Part shown: positions 1 to 4,713 of the stretch, piece by piece
Layout: every line of letters begins with the position of its first letter
Position numbering within the stretch: position 1 is the stretch's first letter
NCBI GenBank assembly: GCA_903930505.1
Contig: CAIYYQ010000353.1
Coordinates: 1-6,437 of the forward strand
Direction: 5' to 3'
Source: Methanobacteriota archaeon
Lineage (GTDB): Archaea > Thermoplasmatota > E2 > DHVEG-1
Length of the DNA stretch: 6,437 nucleotides
Made by a program: the position numbers and the translations under genes
The notes under the pieces: model-generated
The model's database searches: none
Told to the model about the DNA's origin: nothing
The model's input: the letters and a program-made list of their open reading frames with translations, nothing else

Positions 1-159
1 CCAAGGCAAACTTATAATGAGTTGATAGAGAAAATGGCAAAACTTTTTATAAAAATGAAAGAGCATAATCAATATGATGAATTCTTGCATAAAATTCAAC
101 AACCGAAAATGAAAGAACTTTGGGGCAACCAAGAAGATGAGGTTTGGGAGGATGCTTAA
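1..159 (+). CDS. C-terminal part of a type II antitoxin (5' end outside window)
   Basis: This open frame runs from the first base to a TAA at 157-159, giving 52 residues of a protein whose start lies before the window. The visible part begins PRQTYNELIEKMAKL and ends KELWGNQEDEVWEDA. It is a charged, helical segment with an acidic, Trp-containing tail, as seen in the toxin-binding arm of small archaeal VapB/AbrB-like antitoxins. The expected N-terminal DNA-binding domain is not in the window, so the antitoxin family cannot be named. The stop codon lies inside the next gene (8-base overlap, 152-159), so the two are translationally coupled. The main support for the role is this overlap with a PemK/MazF-like toxin. 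By family knowledge it would neutralise the toxin and, with its missing domain, repress its own operon. Confidence 0.7.
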   Translation, partial: PRQTYNELIEKMAKLFIKMKEHNQYDEFLHKIQQPKMKELWGNQEDEVWEDA

Positions 160-466
160 ACCCGGCGATATCGTTATTGCGCAAGTACAATTTACAGATA
201 CATATGAAGTAAAAAAGAGACCAGCTCTTGTGTTATTTGAAGAATATGGTAATGTTGTTGTTGCAGGAATAACAAGCAATCTCAAAATGAAAGGCATTCC
301 TCTTACAAAAGCAGAAGGAGCGATAAAAGATAGTGTGATCAAATTAAATTACATTTTTACAATCTCCTCATCAATGATATCAAAAGTGCTGTTTCAATTA
401 AATAAAAACAAAAAACATATAATTTTCAATGAACTACAAAATCGGTTAAATGATTTAAATAAATAA
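152..466 (+). CDS. PemK/MazF-family toxin (probable endoribonuclease)
   Basis: This 104-residue protein would be the toxin of a type II toxin-antitoxin pair, a sequence-specific mRNA-cleaving RNase of the PemK/MazF fold. The N-terminus MLKPGDIVIAQVQFTD is the family's opening beta-strand signature. KKRPALVL (residues 21-28) carries the conserved arginine (R23), and AGITSN (38-43) carries the conserved T/S pair of the active site (T41, S42). Length is normal for the family. An upstream ATG at 137 would add five residues, but the ATG at 152 is preferred: the family begins at MxxGD, and a GAGGT ribosome site lies at 139-143, 8 bases before it, inside the antitoxin gene. The start overlaps the antitoxin stop, which allows coupled translation. 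The locus is AT-rich compared with the antiporter and flavoprotein genes, in keeping with a mobile addiction module. Activity and cleavage site cannot be read from sequence. Confidence 0.85.
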   Translation: MLKPGDIVIAQVQFTDTYEVKKRPALVLFEEYGNVVVAGITSNLKMKGIPLTKAEGAIKDSVIKLNYIFTISSSMISKVLFQLNKNKKHIIFNELQNRLNDLNK

Positions 467-505
467 AATAGGTTGAATCGTTTATTGACAAGAAATTTAA
501 AGCCG

Positions 506-511
506 TTTTTT
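506..511 (+). terminator. Poly-T terminator after the toxin-antitoxin operon
   Basis: A run of six T residues 40 bases after the toxin stop. Archaeal transcription typically ends at such T tracts without needing a hairpin. It is followed at 512-528 by a short inverted repeat that could add structure. Confidence 0.4.
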
Positions 512-528
512 CATGTTATAAAAACATG
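512..528. repeat. Short inverted repeat CATGTT-N5-AACATG
   Basis: Perfect 6-base arms (512-517 and 523-528) separated by ATAAA. It lies between the T tract that ends the toxin-antitoxin operon and the promoter of the next gene. It could be part of a terminator or a binding site for a dimeric regulator. At this length in AT-rich DNA it could also be chance. Confidence 0.3.
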
Positions 529-573
529 TCATTATCATATCTGGTAAAATTTTTTCACTATGATATTTTGTCT

Positions 574-588
574 CGAAATATTTATATA
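574..588 (+). promoter_or_regulatory. Archaeal BRE/TATA promoter of the 59-residue membrane protein gene
   Basis: CGAAATATTTATATA has a purine-rich BRE-like CGAAA (574-578) followed by a TATA box TTTATATA (581-588). Placing the box centre about 26 bases upstream predicts transcription start near 610. This gives a leader of about 24 bases that contains the ribosome site AGGTGG at 618-623. This is one of the best promoter matches in the window. Confidence 0.6.
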
Positions 589-633
589 CAACGGATGAGA
601 AAGTAGAGCATAAACATAGGTGGTTGAAGCGAT

Positions 634-813
634 ATGAATAAATTTGAATTTGTTGGAATCGCGGTGTTCGCAACACTGTTTGTTCCTTTTTTTGGTCATT
701 ATTTTGAGAATCTTATTATTTTTCAGTCTCTATTCTTTTGCGAAATATTCATCATAGGATTTGTTATGGTATTTGCTGTATGTGTTCTAAGGAGAATATA
801 TAGTAGATTCTAA
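634..813 (+). CDS. Small two-helix membrane protein, 59 residues, unknown function
   Basis: A 59-codon frame from ATG 634 to TAA 811-813. The product starts MNKFEF and is almost wholly hydrophobic. One membrane segment is at about residues 7-24 and a second at about 27-52, followed by a basic tail (RRIYSRF), which suggests a cytoplasmic C-terminus. The tail begins right after the second helix. There is one cysteine in each half of the second segment (C36, C50). I do not recognise the family. The case for a real gene is the full set of signals: BRE/TATA at 574-588, ribosome site AGGTGG at 618-623 ten bases before the ATG, and T tracts just past the stop. The stop is only 13 bases from the end of the convergent antiporter gene. 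A role with the antiporter would be speculation. Confidence 0.6.
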   Translation: MNKFEFVGIAVFATLFVPFFGHYFENLIIFQSLFFCEIFIIGFVMVFAVCVLRRIYSRF

Positions 814-814
814 G

Positions 815-820
815 GAAAAA
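815..820 (-). terminator. Poly-T terminator of the antiporter gene (minus strand)
   Basis: Six A residues on the plus strand, read as CTTTTTTCC on the minus strand, begin 7 bases past the antiporter stop codon (827-829). This fits an archaeal T-tract terminator for the minus-strand gene. Confidence 0.45.
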
Positions 821-826
821 AGTTGT

Positions 827-2089
827 CTATTTTTTATGAAGCGTAAAAAAAGTTTTTCTTTTTTTCATGTAGGGTGGTACAACACTTCGTTTTAACATAA
901 AAGGTGTAATGAAGGTACTCACTGCGATGAGAATAATTGTTGCAATCATTGCCTGTTGCGCAAGATTCCCTGCGGGGTCACCGAATACCCCCCATTGAAT
1001 CTCAGTAGTTACAATGATGAGGGTAACACCCCCACGTGGCATCATTCCATAGCCAACGATCAGTGATTCTCGTTTCGTGAAACCTGAGAATCTAGCACCA
1101 AGATAACAGCCGATCACTTTGCTAATTAGTGCAAAGAACATGAATACAAGAATGAAAAGACCGATACCACCCAACTCCTGATGTTGTGAAAGATAGCCGA
1201 AGCTGAAACTTGCCCCAATCCCAACGAAAAACAGGGGGATGAACAATGCGTACCCAATGGTATTTGCGTAGTCGTTGATGACATGTGCCTGGGGGGTTCT
1301 CCTGATGATTACTCCTGCGAAAAATGCGCCGATGATTGCAGCAAGACCCATGTTTTCGGCAAATGCAGCAAACATAAAACACAGAGTTAAGCCTAAGGTG
1401 AGAGCCAACAACGGTGTCTGTCGTTTTGTTGTTTCTTTCCGCGTATAACGAATAATTGCCACTCCCACAATAAGGATGATGAAAAAGAAAAGAACAACGC
1501 GTAACACAAGGACAAAAGGATTGCCCTGTCCAAGGACAAGGGCAAGGATGAAGATACCAAGGATATCATCGAGGATGTCTGCAGTGAGCATGGTGAGACC
1601 AACTCGTGTTGAGAGCAGTTCAAGTTTTTCGAACATTCGGATGGTTAATGTAATCGAAGATGCAGTGAATATTGCACCTATCGCAAGGCTGACGGTAACA
1701 CCAAGATTAAAGAGAATACCTACGAGAAACCCGGAAAAAAATGGAACGATGACGCCAAAAACGCAGGTGATCAACCCTGATTTTCTGCTTTTTTTTATTC
1801 CCTCGGGATCGGTTTCCATGCCGATGATAAACATGAGAAAAATCGTCCCGATCAATGCGACATCTTTGAATTCCGGGGAGGCTAAATCGAGTTGGAACGT
1901 GAAGAGTGTTGTACCCAAAAGAGTGATTGATGAGCCGGATAATGATCCGATAAGAGTTGGGCCAAGGATAACGCCTGCCAAAATCTCGCCGATTACACCT
2001 GGTTGTTTCATTTTTTCACAAATGAAACTAAAAAGTTTTGCAACAATAAGAGCAACTGCGATGTCAAAGAGAATACTTGTTGCTGTCAT
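827..2089 (-). CDS. Cation:proton antiporter, CPA2 / Kef-NapA type
   Basis: This 420-residue integral membrane protein exchanges Na+ or K+ for H+ and would act in pH and salt homeostasis. Family landmarks appear in order: KQPGVIGEILAGVILGP (28-44); MFIIGMETDP (86-95); the broken-helix region FTASSITLTIRMFEKL (141-156); TADILDDILG (169-178) with two adjacent aspartates D174-D175 where electrogenic NapA-like proteins carry the ion-binding pair; AENMGLAAIIGAFFAGV (244-260); a membrane lysine in KVIGCYLGAR (K324); and MMPRGGVTLII (349-359). The double aspartate argues for Na+/H+ exchange rather than Kef-type K+ efflux, but this is inference. About 12-13 membrane segments are visible and there is no C-terminal RCK/TrkA-N domain; the chain ends in a short Lys/Arg-rich tail. 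The start is the ATG at 2087-2089, with GAGG at 2096-2099 six bases upstream on the minus strand. It is divergent from the CBS-domain gene. The usual glutamate of the PRGE motif is G354 here. Confidence 0.93.
   Translation of the reverse strand: MTATSILFDIAVALIVAKLFSFICEKMKQPGVIGEILAGVILGPTLIGSLSGSSITLLGTTLFTFQLDLASPEFKDVALIGTIFLMFIIGMETDPEGIKKSRKSGLITCVFGVIVPFFSGFLVGILFNLGVTVSLAIGAIFTASSITLTIRMFEKLELLSTRVGLTMLTADILDDILGIFILALVLGQGNPFVLVLRVVLFFFIILIVGVAIIRYTRKETTKRQTPLLALTLGLTLCFMFAAFAENMGLAAIIGAFFAGVIIRRTPQAHVINDYANTIGYALFIPLFFVGIGASFSFGYLSQHQELGGIGLFILVFMFFALISKVIGCYLGARFSGFTKRESLIVGYGMMPRGGVTLIIVTTEIQWGVFGDPAGNLAQQAMIATIILIAVSTFITPFMLKRSVVPPYMKKRKTFFTLHKK
830..865 (+). terminator. Clustered T tracts ending the 59-residue membrane protein transcript
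   Basis: Plus-strand T6 at 830-835, then T5-C-T7 at 853-865, lie 17-52 bases after the small gene's stop. These tracts sit inside the last codons of the convergent antiporter gene, where they encode its Lys-rich tail. The lysine codons therefore double as a terminator on the other strand. Confidence 0.45.
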
Positions 2090-2120
2090 CCCTTTCCTCA
2101 GTATGACATATGTTTTTGCT

Positions 2121-2128
2121 ACTTAAAA
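2121..2128 (-). promoter_or_regulatory. Possible TATA box of the antiporter gene
   Basis: Read on the minus strand this is TTTTAAGT within GGTTTTAAGTAGC. It predicts transcription start near 2098, a very short leader of about 9 bases. The alternative is that the AT box at 2157-2165 (TATTTAAA on the minus strand) serves both directions, giving a leader of about 46 bases that keeps the ribosome site. The sequence does not decide between them. Confidence 0.35.
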
Positions 2129-2156
2129 CCATGGAATAATTGACTGTTTGCAGAGA

Positions 2157-2164
2157 TTTTAAAT
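2157..2164 (+). promoter_or_regulatory. TATA box of the CBS-domain gene, predicting a near-leaderless transcript
   Basis: TTTTAAAT centred at about 2161 places transcription start near 2187, within about three bases of the ATG at 2190. No convincing ribosome site precedes that ATG. The box is in the 100-base region shared with the divergent antiporter and could also be read on the minus strand as TATTTAAA. Confidence 0.5.
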
Positions 2165-2189
2165 AGAGTTTTGTTGATGTTCATTGTTG

Positions 2190-2699
2190 ATGAGGGACCA
2201 GCTTTCCGATACGCGGATGAAAACATTTTATGATCTAAAAGTGCAGGATCTCATGGATAAGCGGACATGGGATCTTCCGGTTGTTGAGAAAACCGCTGAT
2301 CTTGATTATGTGTTCTCGGTTCTGAGCGGAAAGAATCATGTCTGGGTGGTGGAAACAAAGGAGACGATGAAGATTGTTGGCGTTATCACAGAACATGATG
2401 CACTATCATTGCTTTCCCCGGCGTATGCGTCGTCTCATACGTTCAGCAGGCCGAATCTTCGTTCGTTGCAATATGGTCTTGCGTCAACTGCAGAGGAGAT
2501 CATGTCGAAAAAACCGATTACTGTTTCTTGTGACGACGGTATTGTTGATGTGTTGGCGAAGATGAAACAGTATCGGGTCCGTCGTCTCCCGGTGGTTGAT
2601 GAGAAGCATACGTTGATCGGGGAACTCACGTTGCATCATCTGATCTATCAATATCATAAAGAACATGGTACGTTCTCAAAAGAGGAAAATACGCAATAG
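2190..2699 (+). CDS. Two-CBS-domain (Bateman module) protein
   Basis: This 169-residue soluble protein is made almost entirely of a CBS pair, the module that binds adenine nucleotides (AMP, ATP, SAM, c-di-AMP, depending on the family) and transmits their level to a partner. CBS1 spans about residues 15-80: VQDLMDKRTWDLPVV, then VWVVETKETMKIVGVITEHD (about 51-70), a classic CBS strand-turn-strand. CBS2 spans about 103-160: AEEIMSKKPITV, then MKQYRVRRLPVVDE and LIGELTLHHLI. There is no enzyme, transporter or DNA-binding domain, so it probably regulates another protein. ATG 2190 is chosen: it is preceded by two in-frame TTG codons (2184, 2187), but the TATA box at 2157-2164 puts transcription start almost on it. 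An internal ATG at 2217 would still leave both domains. The gene is divergent from the antiporter, and modulation of that transporter is a reasonable but unproved inference. Confidence 0.88.
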   Translation: MRDQLSDTRMKTFYDLKVQDLMDKRTWDLPVVEKTADLDYVFSVLSGKNHVWVVETKETMKIVGVITEHDALSLLSPAYASSHTFSRPNLRSLQYGLASTAEEIMSKKPITVSCDDGIVDVLAKMKQYRVRRLPVVDEKHTLIGELTLHHLIYQYHKEHGTFSKEENTQ

Positions 2700-2791
2700 T
2701 TGAGTTGTGTGTTCTGTGCTATAGTTCGCAGTTTTTACAGTTGCGTTGTTTGCATTTGATGGGAAACTAGGCGAAAGAGAAAACAAAATGA

Positions 2792-2799
2792 TTTAAATT
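2792..2799 (+). promoter_or_regulatory. TATA box of the flavodiiron protein gene
   Basis: TTTAAATT, preceded by the purine-rich AACAAAATGA, predicts transcription start near 2821 and a leader of about 38 bases. The rest of the 2700-2858 gap is AT-rich with a T5 tract (about 2732-2736) that may end the CBS transcript. I see no other gene in it. Confidence 0.5.
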
Positions 2800-2858
2800 A
2801 TGGGAGATATCTACATTAGAAACATAAAGCAATGATGAGTGAACAGTAGGGTGTGTGT

Positions 2859-4043
2859 ATGCAGGTTAAAAATAATGTGTATTGGGTTGGAAAAATTGAT
2901 TGGGAACTACGGAAATTCCATGGTAATGAGCTTTCTACACATCATGGTTCAACCTATAATTCATATCTTGTCAAAGAGGAAAAAATCGCGTTGATTGATA
3001 CGGTCTGGTCGCCATTTAAAAAAGAGTTTGTCCGTAATCTGGAAAAACACGTTGATGTACGGAAGATCGATTACGTGATAGCGAATCATGCAGAAAGCGA
3101 TCATAGTGGTGCGCTTCCCGAATTGATGAGTCGAATCCCAAATGTTCCCATTTATTGTACTGCTAATGGTGTGAAATCCTTGAAAGGTCATTATCATGAG
3201 GACTGGGATTTTCATGTGGTGAAAACCAATGATCGGTTGAGCCTTGGGGATAAAGAGCTGGTTTTTATCGAAGCGCCGATGTTGCATTGGCCTGACAGCA
3301 TGTTCTGTTATCTCACCAAGGATAATGTTTTGTTTAGCAATGATGCGTTTGGTCAGCATTATGCCTCAGAATATTTGTTTAATGATTTGGTGAATCAATC
3401 AGAGCTTTATTCGGAGGCGTTGAAGTATTATGCGAATATTCTGACTCCGTTTAGCGCCTTAGTTGATAAGAAAATTAAAGAGGTACTGGGGTTTAAGCTT
3501 CCTGTAGATATAATCTGTCCTAGTCATGGGATGATCTGGCGGAAAAATCCTCTTGAGATCGTGGAACTGTATCAGAAGTGGGCAAATCTTTACAAGGAAA
3601 ACCAGATCACAATTCTGTATGATACGATGTGGGATGGGACACGGGTGATGGCTGAGCATATTGCGAAGGGAATCACCGAAGTTGATAAAGCGGTGCAGGT
3701 GAAACTTTTCAATGTTGGTAAAAGTGATAAAAACGATGCGATAGCTGAGGTCTTTAAATCCAAAGGTGTTTTGGTTGGTTCTCCAACAATAAACCGGGGT
3801 GTTCTTACTGTGGTAGCTTCGATGCTTGAAGAACTCAAAGGACTTGGGTTTAAAGGTAAAAAAGCTGCATCGTTTGGTTGTTACGGTTGGAGTGGTGAAT
3901 CCGTGAAACAGATTTCAGATCATTTGAAGAATGCTGGGTTCACGGTATTGGATGATGGTTTGAAGGTGCTGTGGAATCCAGATGAACAGGCACGACTGCA
4001 GTGTGTTGATTATGGAAAGAAGATCGCTAAGCAATTTTCTTGA
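2859..4043 (+). CDS. fprA: A-type flavodiiron protein (FprA family; O2/NO reductase or F420H2 oxidase)
   Basis: This complete class A flavodiiron protein of 394 residues reduces O2 to water and/or NO to N2O at a di-iron site fed by FMN, in the cytoplasm. The N-terminal metallo-beta-lactamase domain (about 1-245) keeps every metal ligand, numbered from the ATG: NHAESDH gives H77, E79, D81 and H82; LHWPDS gives H143; SNDAFGQH gives D162; and CPSHGMIW gives H223. The C-terminal flavodoxin domain (about 250-394) has the FMN phosphate loop ILYDTMWDGTRVMAEHIAKG, the GSPTINRG loop and the isoalloxazine-contacting FGCYGWSGES. There is no rubredoxin or flavin reductase extension. In methanogens, relatives oxidise F420H2; in other anaerobes the donor is rubredoxin. 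Neither donor is encoded nearby, so substrate choice is open. ATG 2859 is preferred over GTG 2853 because AGGGTG (2848-2853) is well placed as its ribosome site. It is likely a single-gene transcript and an oxygen or NO defence enzyme. Confidence 0.95.
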   Translation: MQVKNNVYWVGKIDWELRKFHGNELSTHHGSTYNSYLVKEEKIALIDTVWSPFKKEFVRNLEKHVDVRKIDYVIANHAESDHSGALPELMSRIPNVPIYCTANGVKSLKGHYHEDWDFHVVKTNDRLSLGDKELVFIEAPMLHWPDSMFCYLTKDNVLFSNDAFGQHYASEYLFNDLVNQSELYSEALKYYANILTPFSALVDKKIKEVLGFKLPVDIICPSHGMIWRKNPLEIVELYQKWANLYKENQITILYDTMWDGTRVMAEHIAKGITEVDKAVQVKLFNVGKSDKNDAIAEVFKSKGVLVGSPTINRGVLTVVASMLEELKGLGFKGKKAASFGCYGWSGESVKQISDHLKNAGFTVLDDGLKVLWNPDEQARLQCVDYGKKIAKQFS

Positions 4044-4080
4044 GTGGGTCCGGCAGGAGGTTAACAGTCCAACAGGAGAA

Positions 4081-4114
4081 AAATCAGGTGAAATAATTTA
4101 ATTATGCCTGATTT
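4081..4114 (+). terminator. Nested inverted repeat after the flavodiiron gene, probable terminator
   Basis: Outer arms AAATCAGG (4081-4088) and CCTGATTT (4107-4114) are perfectly complementary. Inside them is a second perfect palindrome, ATAATT-T-AATTAT (4093-4105). It begins 37 bases past the flavodiiron stop and is followed by ACTTTTACCC. The hairpin with a short T run suggests a transcript end or 3' stabilising structure. The inner AT box could alternatively serve as a promoter element. Confidence 0.5.
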
Positions 4115-4161
4115 ACTTTTACCCAATAATGAAATGATGGCAGTCATCTCTTAGACAACAC

Positions 4162-4185
4162 TATATATGACGAACACTTGTGTTC
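4162..4185 (+). promoter_or_regulatory. TATA box directly followed by an operator-like palindrome
   Basis: TATATAT (4162-4168) is followed three bases later by GAACAC-TT-GTGTTC (4172-4185), a perfect 6+6 inverted repeat. A palindrome overlapping the region between TATA box and predicted start (about 4190) is where archaeal repressors commonly bind. The next gene begins 143 bases further on, so this is either a regulated distal promoter with a long leader or the promoter of a short RNA. Confidence 0.4.
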
Positions 4186-4292
4186 AGTAGAAGTAATTGT
4201 ATTGTGAAACGAATATTATCTCATGTAATATTTAAACACGAAAAATGGCAGTTTTTGGCAACTTTTTTTAGAAAACAAGTACAAAAGAAAGA

Positions 4293-4300
4293 TTTTATTA
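4293..4300 (+). promoter_or_regulatory. Proximal TATA box of the zinc-ribbon membrane protein gene
   Basis: TTTTATTA preceded by purine-rich AAAAGAAAGA predicts transcription start near 4323. This leaves a leader of about 10 bases holding GGTGATC (4324-4330), an exact piece of the archaeal ribosome-site consensus, just before the ATG at 4333. Confidence 0.4.
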
Positions 4301-4332
4301 GCTAGTGTTTAATACATAGATTCGGTGATCTA

Positions 4333-4623
4333 ATGAGGTCAGGAATTATAATCGGCGGTATTGTGCTTATGGTTGTTGGTGCTCTTTTCACGTTTGTTAC
4401 TTTTGGTTTCGGAATAATATGTGCTTGGCCTCTCATTCTGATAGGTATAATTCTTTTTATCGTTGGCGCGGTTATGCCTGAAGAAAAAACACATGTGGTT
4501 CAAAATCAACAACCTGTAGTAGTACAACAGCAATCTCCCCAGCCAAATCGTTATTGCCCCGGATGCGGAAAAGCAATTCCATTTGATGCTAATATTTGTC
4601 CTTATTGTGGAAAAAAATTTTAA
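4333..4623 (+). CDS. Small membrane protein with C-terminal zinc ribbon, unknown function
   Basis: The 96-residue product has three parts. Two hydrophobic segments at about residues 4-22 and 27-48 form a helical hairpin (GIIIGGIVLMVVGALF, then WPLILIGIILFIVGAV). A Gln/Val-rich linker follows at about 49-72 (VVQNQQPVVVQQQSPQPN). The end is a compact zinc ribbon at 75-92, CPGCG-N8-ICPYCG, with cysteines C75, C78, C89 and C92. Such membrane-anchored zinc ribbons are common and mostly uncharacterised in archaea. The ribbon would sit on the cytoplasmic side and may bind protein or nucleic acid; no activity can be assigned. The ATG at 4333 is supported by GGTGATC at 4324-4330. It is convergent with the DUF1015 gene, with a hairpin between them, and is AT-rich compared with the flavodiiron gene. 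Confidence 0.82.
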   Translation: MRSGIIIGGIVLMVVGALFTFVTFGFGIICAWPLILIGIILFIVGAVMPEEKTHVVQNQQPVVVQQQSPQPNRYCPGCGKAIPFDANICPYCGKKF

Positions 4624-4655
4624 TTTGATGAAAGTAAGTGAAATAATAATAGTTT

Positions 4656-4674
4656 CCTGGGAGAAAATTCCAGG
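4656..4674. terminator. Hairpin between convergent genes, probable bidirectional terminator
   Basis: CCTGGGA (4656-4662) pairs with TTCCAGG (4668-4674) around a GAAAA loop. This gives seven pairs, one of them G-U in the plus-strand RNA. Flanking ATAATA (4646-4651) and TATTAT (4675-4680) can extend the stem past a four-base bulge. It is 32 bases after the zinc-ribbon stop and 39 bases beyond the DUF1015 stop on the other strand, so it can serve both transcripts. Confidence 0.55.
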
Positions 4675-4713
4675 TATTATAGAAAACAGAGCGATTGACC
4701 AATGAGTTTCTTT

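Larger units (their letters stand above)
4115..4332 (+). other. Non-coding stretch between the flavodiiron and zinc-ribbon genes
   Basis: The whole gap is 4044-4332 (289 bases); this part holds no open frame above 16 codons on the plus strand with a plausible start. It contains a TATA box abutting a perfect palindrome (4162-4185), a second TATA-like box TATTTAAA (4229-4236), a T7 tract (4263-4269), a direct repeat TGGCA-N5-TGGCA (about 4246-4260), and the proximal promoter of the next gene. I do not recognise any known structured RNA; no C/D-box pair or tRNA-like arm was visible. Confidence 0.5.

Noticed and set aside
485..490. TTGACA, matching the bacterial -35 element
   Set aside because: There is no fitting -10 element at 17 bases, and the other expression signals in the window are archaeal.
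1476..2126. A 216-codon open frame on the plus strand opposite the antiporter gene
   Set aside because: Its product is rich in Arg, Ser, Pro and Ile with no domain pattern. It lies fully antisense to a gene with clear family motifs, so it is a shadow of that gene's codon use.
2832..2838. ATGATGA, a match to the C box of archaeal C/D guide RNAs (also GTGATGA at about 6099-6105)
   Set aside because: No CTGA D box or second box pair lies at the right distance in either place, so the matches are expected by chance.
2853..2858. GTG start for the flavodiiron protein, adding two residues
   Set aside because: This GTG overlaps the best ribosome site (AGGGTG, 2848-2853); the ATG at 2859 has proper spacing and matches the family start.
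2961..3359. A 132-codon minus-strand frame inside the flavodiiron gene
   Set aside because: The plus strand encodes the metal-binding core of a well-recognised enzyme here, and the antisense product shows no recognisable motif or start signal.
4246..4260. Direct repeat TGGCA-N5-TGGCA considered as the start of a repeat array
   Set aside because: Only two short copies are present, in the same direction, with no further units. There is no CRISPR-like or tandem structure in the window.
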